DNA of 6,522 nt, taken from the NCBI GenBank assembly GCA_026397675.1, contig JAPLUH010000135.1, forward strand, positions 1 through 6,522, written 5' to 3'. Shown here one piece after another: positions 1 through 5,280 of this stretch. The position numbers were made by a program, and so were the translations under genes. How positions within the stretch are numbered: position 1 is the first letter of the stretch; each line of letters opens with the position of its first letter. The DNA comes from Verrucomicrobiota bacterium (GTDB lineage: Bacteria; Verrucomicrobiota; Verrucomicrobiia; Limisphaerales; UBA9464). The notes under the pieces are model-generated. The model was not told the origin of the DNA. It searched no databases and saw only the letters and a list, made by a program, of their open reading frames with translations.

Positions 1-305
1 TCGCTTCCAATGCTCGCTCCGGACCGATCCCGCTGCGCCTCGTCGCGGGGTCGGTCTCACCTATTTACACAAAAGGGGACACTCTTTACTATTCTCGAAG
101 GGCCCTTCTTGCCAAAGAGGTGGGGCGGAAGTGAGGGCAATCGTCGGGTTGTGGCGGGGCTCCGCGGGACCGGTCCTGCTACTGCCTTGGAAAGTTGACC
201 TGATCCGAACAATGGGAGAAGCGATTCTCGATGGTGCGGGGGGTGAGAGAAGCTTGTTCTGGGGCCGCTGGAGGGTTTCAATAGCGAGGTAGGTTCTTAG
301 AATCC
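1..305. other. Gene-free leader with hairpins and palindromes
   Basis: No open frame here resembles a known protein. The two short frames (10-198 + and 57-281 -) lack a ribosome binding site and recognisable motifs. What is visible is structural: a 12-bp inverted repeat at 22-33/45-56, the 12-base palindrome GAAGGGCCCTTC at 97-108, and the 10-base palindrome GGACCGGTCC at 167-176. Between them is a motif, GGGGACACTCTTTACT (75-90), in which TTTAC also occurs at 64-68. The stretch probably contains the 3' flank of an upstream gene outside the window, repeat-type DNA, and the promoter of the ArsR-fusion gene at 306. No strong -35/-10 pair could be assigned. Confidence 0.5.
22..56. repeat. 12-bp inverted repeat (REP-like hairpin or terminator)
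   Basis: GACCGATCCCGC at 22-33 faces GCGGGGTCGGTC at 45-56 across an 11-base loop. All 12 positions can pair in RNA, with one G-U pair. No run of T follows on the plus strand (TCACCTATTTAC), so a simple intrinsic terminator is only one option. A REP-type or chromosomal repeat hairpin, or the end of an upstream gene, fits as well. Confidence 0.55.
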
Positions 306-1235
306 ATGACCCCCACCCTTCGATCCTTGCGTGCCTTGGCTGACCCGACTCGTTTGAGGATCGTGGCTTTGCTGGAATCTGAGGAATTGCCGGTCAACGA
401 GATCCAAGAAATCACCAGTCTGGGGCAGTCGCGGGTTTCTACCCATTTGAGCCTGTTGGCTGAGACAGGCTTGGTCCTTTCCCGCCGGGAGGGGAAGCGG
501 ACTTTCTATCGGCTGAATCCACAGGCGGATGTCCAGGTGCGGGAGTTTACGCGATTGGCGATGCAGGGGGCCAAGGAGTTGCCGGAGCACGAGGGAGATC
601 AACTCAACCTCCGTCGGGTGCTGGCTCGCCGTGACGAGCAAGCTCAGGTTTATTTCAATCAGGTGGTGGGCCGATTTGATCGCAGCTACGGGCCGGGTCG
701 TTCTTGGCAGGCGTTTGGTCATTTGCTGCTGCGCATGCTGCCGGCCATCGATGTGGCAGATTTGGGCTCCGGGGAGGGATTGTTGGCCGAGTTGCTGGCG
801 CGACGTTGTCGCACGGTGATCGCCGTGGACAATTCCGAGAAAATGGTCCAGTTCGGTGCCAAGAAAGCTCGGCAAAATGGGCTGACGAATTTGGAGTTTC
901 GACAGGGTGATTTGCAGAACCCGCCTATTGAGGCCGCTTCGGTCGATTTGGTGATCCTCAGTCAGGCTCTTCACCATGCAGAAGACCCGTCGAAGGCTCT
1001 TCTGGCTGCGGCCAAGATTCTGCGGCCCGGCGGCCGTGTGATGATCCTCGATCTGGTGAAGCACCGGTTTGTGCAGGCGCGCGAACTGTACGGTGATCGG
1101 TGGCTCGGATTCGCTGAGAGCGATCTTCACCGCTGGCTAGAGGCGGCCAACTTCTCGGGGATCGAGATCACTAAGGTGGCGCGGGAGGAGCAGGAACCTT
1201 GTCTGGAAACTCTGCTCGCCGTCGGAAATAAATAA
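306..1235 (+). CDS. ArsR-type HTH regulator fused to SAM-dependent methyltransferase
   Basis: A 309-residue two-domain protein. Residues 1-75 form an ArsR/SmtB winged helix (LRALADPTRLRIVALL near the start, recognition helix around QSRVSTHLSLLAETGLV, wing around REGKRTFYRL). Residues 115-250 form a class I Rossmann methyltransferase: glycine motif DLGSGEG at 152-158, the acidic ribose-binding residue in VDNS at 174-177, VDLVILSQALHHAEDP at 213-228, and RPGGRV at 240-245. The classical ArsR metal box with cysteines is absent: the matching segment reads ELPVNEI, and the only cysteines (168, 299) lie outside the HTH domain. Metal sensing is therefore unlikely. Similar fusions include SahR-type regulators of the SAM/methionine cycle in Proteobacteria, so SAM or SAH is a plausible effector; this is inference. 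The ATG at 306 begins exactly where the HTH homology begins, with a weak AGG at 291-293. Alternatively it is a methyltransferase with an autoregulatory domain. Confidence 0.9.
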   Translation: MTPTLRSLRALADPTRLRIVALLESEELPVNEIQEITSLGQSRVSTHLSLLAETGLVLSRREGKRTFYRLNPQADVQVREFTRLAMQGAKELPEHEGDQLNLRRVLARRDEQAQVYFNQVVGRFDRSYGPGRSWQAFGHLLLRMLPAIDVADLGSGEGLLAELLARRCRTVIAVDNSEKMVQFGAKKARQNGLTNLEFRQGDLQNPPIEAASVDLVILSQALHHAEDPSKALLAAAKILRPGGRVMILDLVKHRFVQARELYGDRWLGFAESDLHRWLEAANFSGIEITKVAREEQEPCLETLLAVGNK

Positions 1236-1251
1236 TTCCACAACGCCGCCG

Positions 1252-1267
1252 TCCGGGATGCTCCGGA
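1252..1267. repeat. Short inverted repeat in convergent gap
   Basis: TCCGG at 1252-1256 pairs with CCGGA at 1263-1267 over a 6-base loop, just after the stop of the ArsR-fusion gene. The stem is short and no T-run follows, so a role in termination is possible but weakly supported. Confidence 0.25.
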
Positions 1268-1285
1268 AGGGTGAGGCTTAAACGC

Positions 1286-1309
1286 CCTGGGCTACCCCCA
1301 AGGCCCAGG
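1286..1309. terminator. Possible hairpin terminator between convergent genes
   Basis: CCTGGGC at 1286-1292 pairs perfectly with GCCCAGG at 1303-1309 over a 10-base loop, 5 bases beyond the prfB stop. On the minus strand the stem is followed by GGCGTTTAAGCC, which has only three T residues in a row. It sits where a shared terminator for the convergent ArsR-fusion gene and prfB is expected, but lacks a proper U-tract in both directions. Confidence 0.35.
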
Positions 1310-1314
1310 CCTGG

Positions 1315-2232
1315 TCACTCTTCGTCGTCGCTCACACCTTGCATGCGCTTGCTCGGGCATCCGCCGCGCAGCCATCCGTTGACGTAAGGATCTAGGGCGC
1401 CATCCATGACACCTTGGACATCGCTCGTCTGCACCCCGGTGCGCAAGTCTTTCACCATGCGGTAGGGTTGGAAGACATAGCTGCGGATCTGGTTGCCCCA
1501 GCTCACGCTGCCCTTTTCACCGTAGAACTTGTCCATGTCGGACTTGGCTTGATCGAGCCTCAGGGCGAAGAGCTTGGAGATCAGCATGGTCATGGCTGTG
1601 GCCTCGTTCTGGACCTGGCTGCGCTGAGCCTGCGAGGCGGCCACCAATCCGGTCGGAAGGTGAGTGAGTCGGACGGCCGTCTCCACCTTGTTGACGTTCT
1701 GCCCCCCTTTGCCACCGGAGCGAAAGGTGTCGCGAAGGATTTCGCTCTTGGGAATGACGATATCGCTCTCGGTGATGTCATCGATTTCGGCGATGACGTC
1801 CACGCTGGCAAAACTGGTATGCCGACGTTTGTTGGAGTCGAAGGGGGAGATGCGGACCAACCGGTGTACGCCACGCTCAGCTTTGCAGAAACCGTAGGCG
1901 TTGTGGCCGGTGACTCGGAAGGTGACGCTCTTCAACCCTGCTTGTTCACCGGGCAAGGCATCGGTCGATTCGTGCTTCCAGCCGCGGCTCTCAAACCAGC
2001 GTTCGTACATGCGGGAGAGCATTTGTGCCCAGTCTTGTGCCTCGGTGCCACCGGCTCCGGCCTGGACGCTGAAAATGGCGCTCCGGTGGTCGTGCGGCCC
2101 GGTCAGCAGCACTTCCAATTCATACGAATCGATTTCCCGATCGAGCTGGGCCAATTCGGTATCAGCCTCAGCTTGGACGGCATCCTGACCGGCTTGTGGT
2201 TCGGCTTCGCCCAACTCGAGGAGTACAAGCAA
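1315..2232 (-). CDS. prfB: Peptide chain release factor 2, N-terminally truncated
   Basis: RF2 recognises UAA/UGA stop codons in the ribosomal A site and triggers release of the finished protein. From the TTG at 2232 the protein has 305 residues. The stop-codon reading tripeptide SPF is at 129-131 (RISPFDSNKRRHTSF), and the catalytic loop GGQ at 176-178 (RSGGKGGQNVNK). Domain 2 also shows GGTEAQDW and GVHRLVR, so the catalytic and decoding parts look intact. The C-terminus carries about 15 extra residues ending SDDEE compared with E. coli RF2. RF2-like coding continues upstream of the TTG as TNTLKKKAEPLIRFGKRVDD, back to base 2292, where an in-frame TAG (2293-2295) ends it. Aligned from memory with E. 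coli RF2, about 60 residues of domain 1 are missing. No programmed frameshift site (CTT TGA C with an upstream SD) and no missing segment is present in any frame up to 2417. TTG is the first usable start but has no clear SD. It may be a shortened functional gene, a pseudogene, or the edge of a misassembly. Confidence 0.85.
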   Translation of the reverse strand: MLVLLELGEAEPQAGQDAVQAEADTELAQLDREIDSYELEVLLTGPHDHRSAIFSVQAGAGGTEAQDWAQMLSRMYERWFESRGWKHESTDALPGEQAGLKSVTFRVTGHNAYGFCKAERGVHRLVRISPFDSNKRRHTSFASVDVIAEIDDITESDIVIPKSEILRDTFRSGGKGGQNVNKVETAVRLTHLPTGLVAASQAQRSQVQNEATAMTMLISKLFALRLDQAKSDMDKFYGEKGSVSWGNQIRSYVFQPYRMVKDLRTGVQTSDVQGVMDGALDPYVNGWLRGGCPSKRMQGVSDDEE

Positions 2233-2292
2233 ATCATCGACCCGCTTTCCGAAACGGATGAGCGGTTCGGCCTTCTTCTTTAGAGTGTTGGT

Positions 2293-2417
2293 CTATGTGG
2301 GACCGGGTGACTTCGAACATAAGCCGATACAGTAGCCGGAAGAGGCCCTGTGTGTCGAACCGGGATTGCTCCCACAGCGCCCAAAGGACGCACGGTGTGG
2401 GTCTGGATCGAGAGAGT
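2293..2417. other. Spacer replacing the expected prfB 5' end
   Basis: This stretch lies between the stop of the methyltransferase at 2418 and the point where RF2 similarity begins (2292). Translated on the minus strand, its three frames give nothing like the RF2 N-terminal domain. The frame of prfB is open from 2417 down to the TAG at 2295 but reads as low-information sequence. I see no hairpin terminator, transposon end or clear promoter. It may hold a new promoter for the shortened prfB or be a scar of rearrangement. Confidence 0.5.
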
Positions 2418-2999
2418 TCAGCCCTTGGAGACCCTCAGCCGGAAATGCACCTCTTCCGGGGTGATCAGCGTCGCAAAGAATCGCTCGAAGAGGACGGGTT
2501 CAAGGTTGATGGGACCATTGAGCCAGCGCAGCGCAGCGAAGTTCGAAAAATGAAACCGTTTGGACTCCACCACAAAACGGGCCTTGCTACCGTAATTGGT
2601 TCGGTGCCCGAGTTTCCACTGCTCATAGAACTTCAGACGTCGGCCCGTGATGTCCTCGTAATTGTCGAAGGATCGGATGCCAAAAGGAATGCGGTGATCA
2701 GGCTCCGAGTAGAACTTGGTGCTGAGAAAGAAGGGCACCTTCACCGTGATAATTGCCCCGGGGCGGCACACCCGCCACAGCTCGGTGACCACGGCGTTGA
2801 AGTTGCCCATGTGCTCCAGGATATGGGAGGCATAGACCTCCTCAAAGTGGTTGTCCGGGAAGGGCCAGGGATACTGGTTCAGGTCGCACAGTTGGTTCCC
2901 ACCGTAATCGACGGAGTCGAGATTCACCCAGCCCTCGCGGATATCGAGGCCGCAGCCGACATTGAGGCGTCGCGGACTGGATGGAGACGTTTGGTTCAT
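2418..2999 (-). CDS. Class I SAM-dependent methyltransferase, glycan-cluster type
   Basis: A 193-residue protein with a compact class I methyltransferase fold. It shows the SAM-binding motif LNVGCG at 12-17, the acidic residue in VNLDSVDYG (D28), the family hallmark YPWPFPDNHFEEVYASHILEHM at 43-64 (PWPF followed by a VLEH-like box), and the post-motif loop RVCRPGAIITVKVPFF at 76-91. This arrangement is typical of small methyltransferases found in LPS, O-antigen and capsule clusters; the substrate is unknown. The ATG at 2999 overlaps the stop of the preceding methyltransferase as ATGA, and the bases just before it are pyrimidine-rich with no SD, so translation probably depends on coupling. A longer frame upstream (to 3446) only shadows the neighbour and was not used. 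Recognition as a methyltransferase is secure; the polysaccharide role is inferred from the neighbours. Confidence 0.88.
   Translation of the reverse strand: MNQTSPSSPRRLNVGCGLDIREGWVNLDSVDYGGNQLCDLNQYPWPFPDNHFEEVYASHILEHMGNFNAVVTELWRVCRPGAIITVKVPFFLSTKFYSEPDHRIPFGIRSFDNYEDITGRRLKFYEQWKLGHRTNYGSKARFVVESKRFHFSNFAALRWLNGPINLEPVLFERFFATLITPEEVHFRLRVSKG
2996..2999 (-). other. ATGA stop/start overlap joining the two methyltransferases
   Basis: The TGA ending the 252-residue methyltransferase (2998-2996) shares bases with the ATG starting the 193-residue one (2999-2997). With no SD upstream of the second start, this supports termination-reinitiation and a fixed ratio of the two proteins. Confidence 0.85.
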
Positions 3000-3754
3000 G
3001 AGGAGAGGGTGCCCTGTTTGGGAAGAGGTTGGCGTGGGGCCTTCGGTTGGAAATCGATGCGGGATTTGAGGAGCAAGGCGCAGTTCCAAGACAAGAACTC
3101 CCGCAGGATTGGCAAGTGCAGCAGGAACCAGAACTCGGGGTAATAACGAGGTGCCCGCCGGGTGACGGTGAGCGGCGTCTGACGATGCAAATGCCCCAGG
3201 ATGGCTCCGATGGAGGTGACGAAGAGATTGGTGCCCGGCTGGTGGAAGCGACCCTTTCCGAACAGGTCGTGAATCGCAGGCCCCATTCGCGGGCCGAAGT
3301 AGTGCCAGGGTGAGAATTCGTGACCGCCCCACGGAGACAGCCAATTGGTCCAGCTCAGGTAGAAACGGCCTCCCGGCAAGAGCAACTGGTTGGCTCGCGA
3401 CAGGAAGTATTCGGGCTGGGAGAGGTGTTCCAGCACATTGGAACAAATCACCAGGTCGTAGTTTCCCAGCCGATCCAGTGAGTCTTTGTCGAGGTTGACG
3501 CTGAGGAAGGGGCTGCCACGGAATTCGGGAAGCAAGTGGTTCTGTTCATCCGCGAAGGTCACGGTGCAACCTCGACGCAGGAGTTCTCCTCCAAAGACGC
3601 CGTGGCCGCAGCCCAGATCTAGAACCCGGATTCCAGGGCCGACGGGGATGCCGCTCTCTTCGATCCAAGCGATCGCATCCAGCGCCTGCATCCGGTAAAA
3701 CTCCGGGTCATCGCGATGGTGAACGAAACGCCACAGTAGTTGGGGCAGGATCAT
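2996..3754 (-). CDS. Class I SAM-dependent methyltransferase
   Basis: A 252-residue protein. The SAM-binding glycine loop VLDLGCGHGVFG is at 44-55, the acidic end of strand 2 is in VTFADEQ (D69), motif IV with the LEH box is NYDLVICSNVLEHL at 98-111, and LLPGGRF is at 125-131. It then carries the segment NWLSPWGGHEFSPWHYFG at 137-154, a signature I associate with a subfamily of methyltransferases found near glycosyltransferases. Its acceptor is not known. The N-terminal HHRDDPEFYRMQALDAI fits the start at ATG 3754, although no SD precedes it (the upstream bases read TTTTGAACTTCG). It is the first gene of a minus-strand pair and overlaps the next methyltransferase by four bases. It is not a duplicate of that neighbour: length and motif context differ. 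A role in methylating a sugar or lipid-linked glycan is inference. Confidence 0.88.
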   Translation of the reverse strand: MILPQLLWRFVHHRDDPEFYRMQALDAIAWIEESGIPVGPGIRVLDLGCGHGVFGGELLRRGCTVTFADEQNHLLPEFRGSPFLSVNLDKDSLDRLGNYDLVICSNVLEHLSQPEYFLSRANQLLLPGGRFYLSWTNWLSPWGGHEFSPWHYFGPRMGPAIHDLFGKGRFHQPGTNLFVTSIGAILGHLHRQTPLTVTRRAPRYYPEFWFLLHLPILREFLSWNCALLLKSRIDFQPKAPRQPLPKQGTLSS

Positions 3755-3787
3755 CGAAGTTCAAAAGCGTGGCTCAGGTGCCACAGA

Positions 3788-3802
3788 GTTTCCAGCACCG
3801 AA
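3788..3802 (+). repeat. 15-bp direct repeat, left copy
   Basis: GTTTCCAGCACCGAA here is repeated exactly at 5132-5146, so the two copies bracket the glycosyltransferase gene. Neither copy lies inside a supported gene. Confidence 0.6.
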
Positions 3803-3880
3803 GGGAGGCCGATGGCGGGCCTCACGGATGCGATGAACGGGGAGGTCGATGAAATGAACTCGCAGGCTGGCGAGCGGTGC

Positions 3881-3885
3881 GGGAG
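3881..3885 (+). promoter_or_regulatory. Ribosome binding site that decides the glycosyltransferase start
   Basis: GGGAG lies nine bases before the ATG at 3895, a normal SD spacing. The alternative GTG at 3877 has only a poor match upstream and would add six residues (MREWGL) with no family similarity, so ATG 3895 is preferred. Confidence 0.6.
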
Positions 3886-3894
3886 TGGGGTTTG

Positions 3895-5088
3895 ATGGGG
3901 CCGGTGCAGATCCTGATCGTCTACAATTCAGCGCTGGATGCCCGATCGGTCTCCGGCGTGCAGACTTATTTCGCCGGTGTTGTGGAGCATTGGATCGCCG
4001 CTGGGCATCGGGTGGACTTCTTGGTGGCCCGCTCCGCTTGGCCAGTCTTTCAGAGTCTTTATCCCCGCTCGCAGCTCATCAGTAGCGATGATTTATTCGA
4101 TCCCAACCGGTACTTGGGTCAGACGTGGCGGTACCTGCCTGCTTTCGCGTGGAGAATGCTGACCGCCCGCTTCACCCGGTTGCCGGTGCAGTACGACGTC
4201 ATTCTCGCCTGCGCCCAGTTCATTTATGAGGTGGGGCCGGCACGAACTCTGGCGCGCCGGTGCCGGGCGGCCTTGACGGTGAAGATCCACCATGTCCTCT
4301 CCAACCAGCGACAGCCCGCGGGGCTTTTCGACCGCATGCACTTTCTTTCGGAGAGGACGACGGCGCGTTGGTTGAACCGTGAGGCCGATGCGATTTTGTG
4401 CGGCACCGCATTGATCGCCCAAGATTTCAACGCCCTCGAATCCCAACTGGGCTTGAGCCCGAGCAAGACCTTCGCCACGGGCTACGGTATCGATTTGGAG
4501 CGGATTCCACTCTCAGTGGATTTGCCCAAAGACTTTGACGCGGTATTGCTAGGGCGGGTTCATGAGCACAAAGGGGTTTTTGATGCCGTACCACTGTGGC
4601 AGGCGGTTCGGGCACGGCGACCGGGTGCGCGACTGCTGGTGATCGGCGAGGGCCCGCACCGTGCCGAATTGATGGCCCGATTCGAGGCGGCAGGATTGGC
4701 GGCGGGCGTGCACTGTTCGGGTCCGGTTTCCGAGTCCGAGAAGGTCGCATTAGTGTCCCGGGCTCGAGTGGGTCTGAGCCTATCCCGCGAGGAAGGTTGG
4801 GGATTGTCGGTCAACGAATTCTTGGCGGCGGGTCTGCCCGTGGTGGCGATGGAAGTGCCCGTGTTCCGGAGCGTGTTTCCCGGCCAGTTGGATCTTGTTC
4901 CGCAAAAAGACATCACGGCGACTGCGTCCCGGATCCTGCACTGGCTGGATCATCCGGAGGAGGCTCGCCGTCAGGGGATAGCCGGTCGGGAATTTGTTCA
5001 ACGCTACGATCATCGCCGGGTGGCGGCCGAGGAGATCGGCATCTTGTCGGCGGCGCGGGCCACGCAGTTGGCTCGACAGGGTGATTGA
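3895..5088 (+). CDS. Glycosyltransferase family 4 (GT-B fold)
   Basis: A 397-residue protein that transfers a sugar from a nucleotide-sugar donor to a growing glycan or lipid acceptor, probably at the cytoplasmic face of the membrane. The N-terminal half starts with strand QILIVYNSALDARSVSGVQTYF, where SGVQ (about 20-23) is the usual GT4 glycine-rich acceptor-side loop. The C-terminal donor domain has LGRVHEHKGV at about 219-228, LLVIGEGPHRAEL at about 247-259, and the EX7E motif EGWGLSVNE with glutamates at about 300 and 308, followed by FLAAGLPVVA. Length is typical of the family. The first C-terminal strand has VHEHKG where many relatives have a more conserved RLxxEKG-type sequence, so donor specificity cannot be read. 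It is divergent from two methyltransferases, which suggests a shared surface-glycan task. The stop codon lies in the first unit of a tandem repeat. Confidence 0.92.
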   Translation: MGPVQILIVYNSALDARSVSGVQTYFAGVVEHWIAAGHRVDFLVARSAWPVFQSLYPRSQLISSDDLFDPNRYLGQTWRYLPAFAWRMLTARFTRLPVQYDVILACAQFIYEVGPARTLARRCRAALTVKIHHVLSNQRQPAGLFDRMHFLSERTTARWLNREADAILCGTALIAQDFNALESQLGLSPSKTFATGYGIDLERIPLSVDLPKDFDAVLLGRVHEHKGVFDAVPLWQAVRARRPGARLLVIGEGPHRAELMARFEAAGLAAGVHCSGPVSESEKVALVSRARVGLSLSREEGWGLSVNEFLAAGLPVVAMEVPVFRSVFPGQLDLVPQKDITATASRILHWLDHPEEARRQGIAGREFVQRYDHRRVAAEEIGILSAARATQLARQGD

Positions 5089-5126
5089 CCCCGGGAGTTT
5101 CGACGCGGTCATTGACCCCGGGAGTT
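5080..5126 (+). repeat. 27-bp tandem duplication over the glycosyltransferase stop
   Basis: GGTNATTGACCCCGGGAGTT occurs at 5080-5099 and again at 5107-5126, a 27-base period with one mismatch in 20 bases. The TGA stop (5086-5088) lies in the first unit; the second carries the same ATTGACC in non-coding DNA. It looks like a local duplication or two adjacent copies of a short dispersed repeat. Confidence 0.7.
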
Positions 5127-5130
5127 GGTC

Positions 5131-5149
5131 GGTTTCCAGCACCGAAACC
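5131..5149. repeat. Small hairpin containing the right repeat copy
   Basis: GGTTTC (5131-5136) pairs with GAAACC (5144-5149) over a 7-base loop. The 15-bp sequence GTTTCCAGCACCGAA (5132-5146) inside it matches 3788-3802 exactly. Confidence 0.5.
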
Positions 5150-5190
5150 CGGCGCTGAAATGGAATTGGGACGTTCGGTTTTTAGACACA

Positions 5191-5224
5191 AAACCCCAAC
5201 CGATTAAATAAACGGTTGGGGTTT
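5191..5224. terminator. Bidirectional intrinsic terminator
   Basis: AAACCCCAACCG (5191-5202) and CGGTTGGGGTTT (5213-5224) form a perfect 12-bp stem with an A/T-rich 10-base loop (5203-5212), between the convergent glycosyltransferase and DUF4340 genes. The T tract is better for minus-strand transcripts (GGGGTTTTGTG) than for plus-strand ones (GGGGTTTGTTG). It probably ends both transcription units. Confidence 0.8.
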
Positions 5225-5280
5225 GTTGGCGCTAGTAAGCCGTTCGTCTCGGCCGCTATTCCATCAGCCGATTTCTCGAA

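Larger units (their letters stand above)
3755..3894. promoter_or_regulatory. Divergent intergenic region with two inverted repeats
   Basis: This region separates the divergent methyltransferase (-) and glycosyltransferase (+) genes and so should hold both promoters; I could not assign clear -35/-10 boxes. Two small inverted repeats could be operators or hairpins: GTGGC at 3769-3773 with GCCAC at 3780-3784, and GAGGCC at 3805-3810 with GGCCTC at 3818-3823. It also contains one copy of the 15-bp repeat described separately. Confidence 0.4.

Noticed and set aside
254..282. TTGTTC - 17 bases - TTCAAT as a promoter for the ArsR-fusion gene
   Set aside because: Spacing is ideal but both boxes match the consensus poorly (3/6 and 4/6), and it cannot be told from chance.
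297..1130. 277-codon minus-strand open frame opposite the ArsR-fusion gene
   Set aside because: Residue composition is rich in H, Q, R and L with no domain; the plus-strand protein is unmistakable.
1414..2283. 289-codon plus-strand open frame opposite prfB
   Set aside because: It is antisense to clear RF2 coding sequence, has no family motifs, and is a typical GC-rich shadow frame.
2340..2400. tRNA-like GGTTCGAC stretch in the prfB spacer
   Set aside because: No matching acceptor, D or anticodon stems could be drawn around it.
2233..2420. Programmed +1 frameshift as the explanation of the short prfB
   Set aside because: No CTT-TGA-C or SD-like AGGGGG element precedes the TAG, and no frame upstream encodes the RF2 N-terminus; CTC-TAA-A at 2285-2279 would shift into the wrong frame.
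2295..3143. 282-codon plus-strand open frame opposite the methyltransferase pair
   Set aside because: Shadow of two recognisable minus-strand methyltransferases; no motifs of its own.
3751..3927. Minus-strand frame ending in RPAIGLPSVLETLWHLSHAFELR with a TGA overlapping the ATG at 3754
   Set aside because: It is open only about 58 codons, runs antisense into the glycosyltransferase, has no proper start or domain; the ATGA overlap is probably chance.
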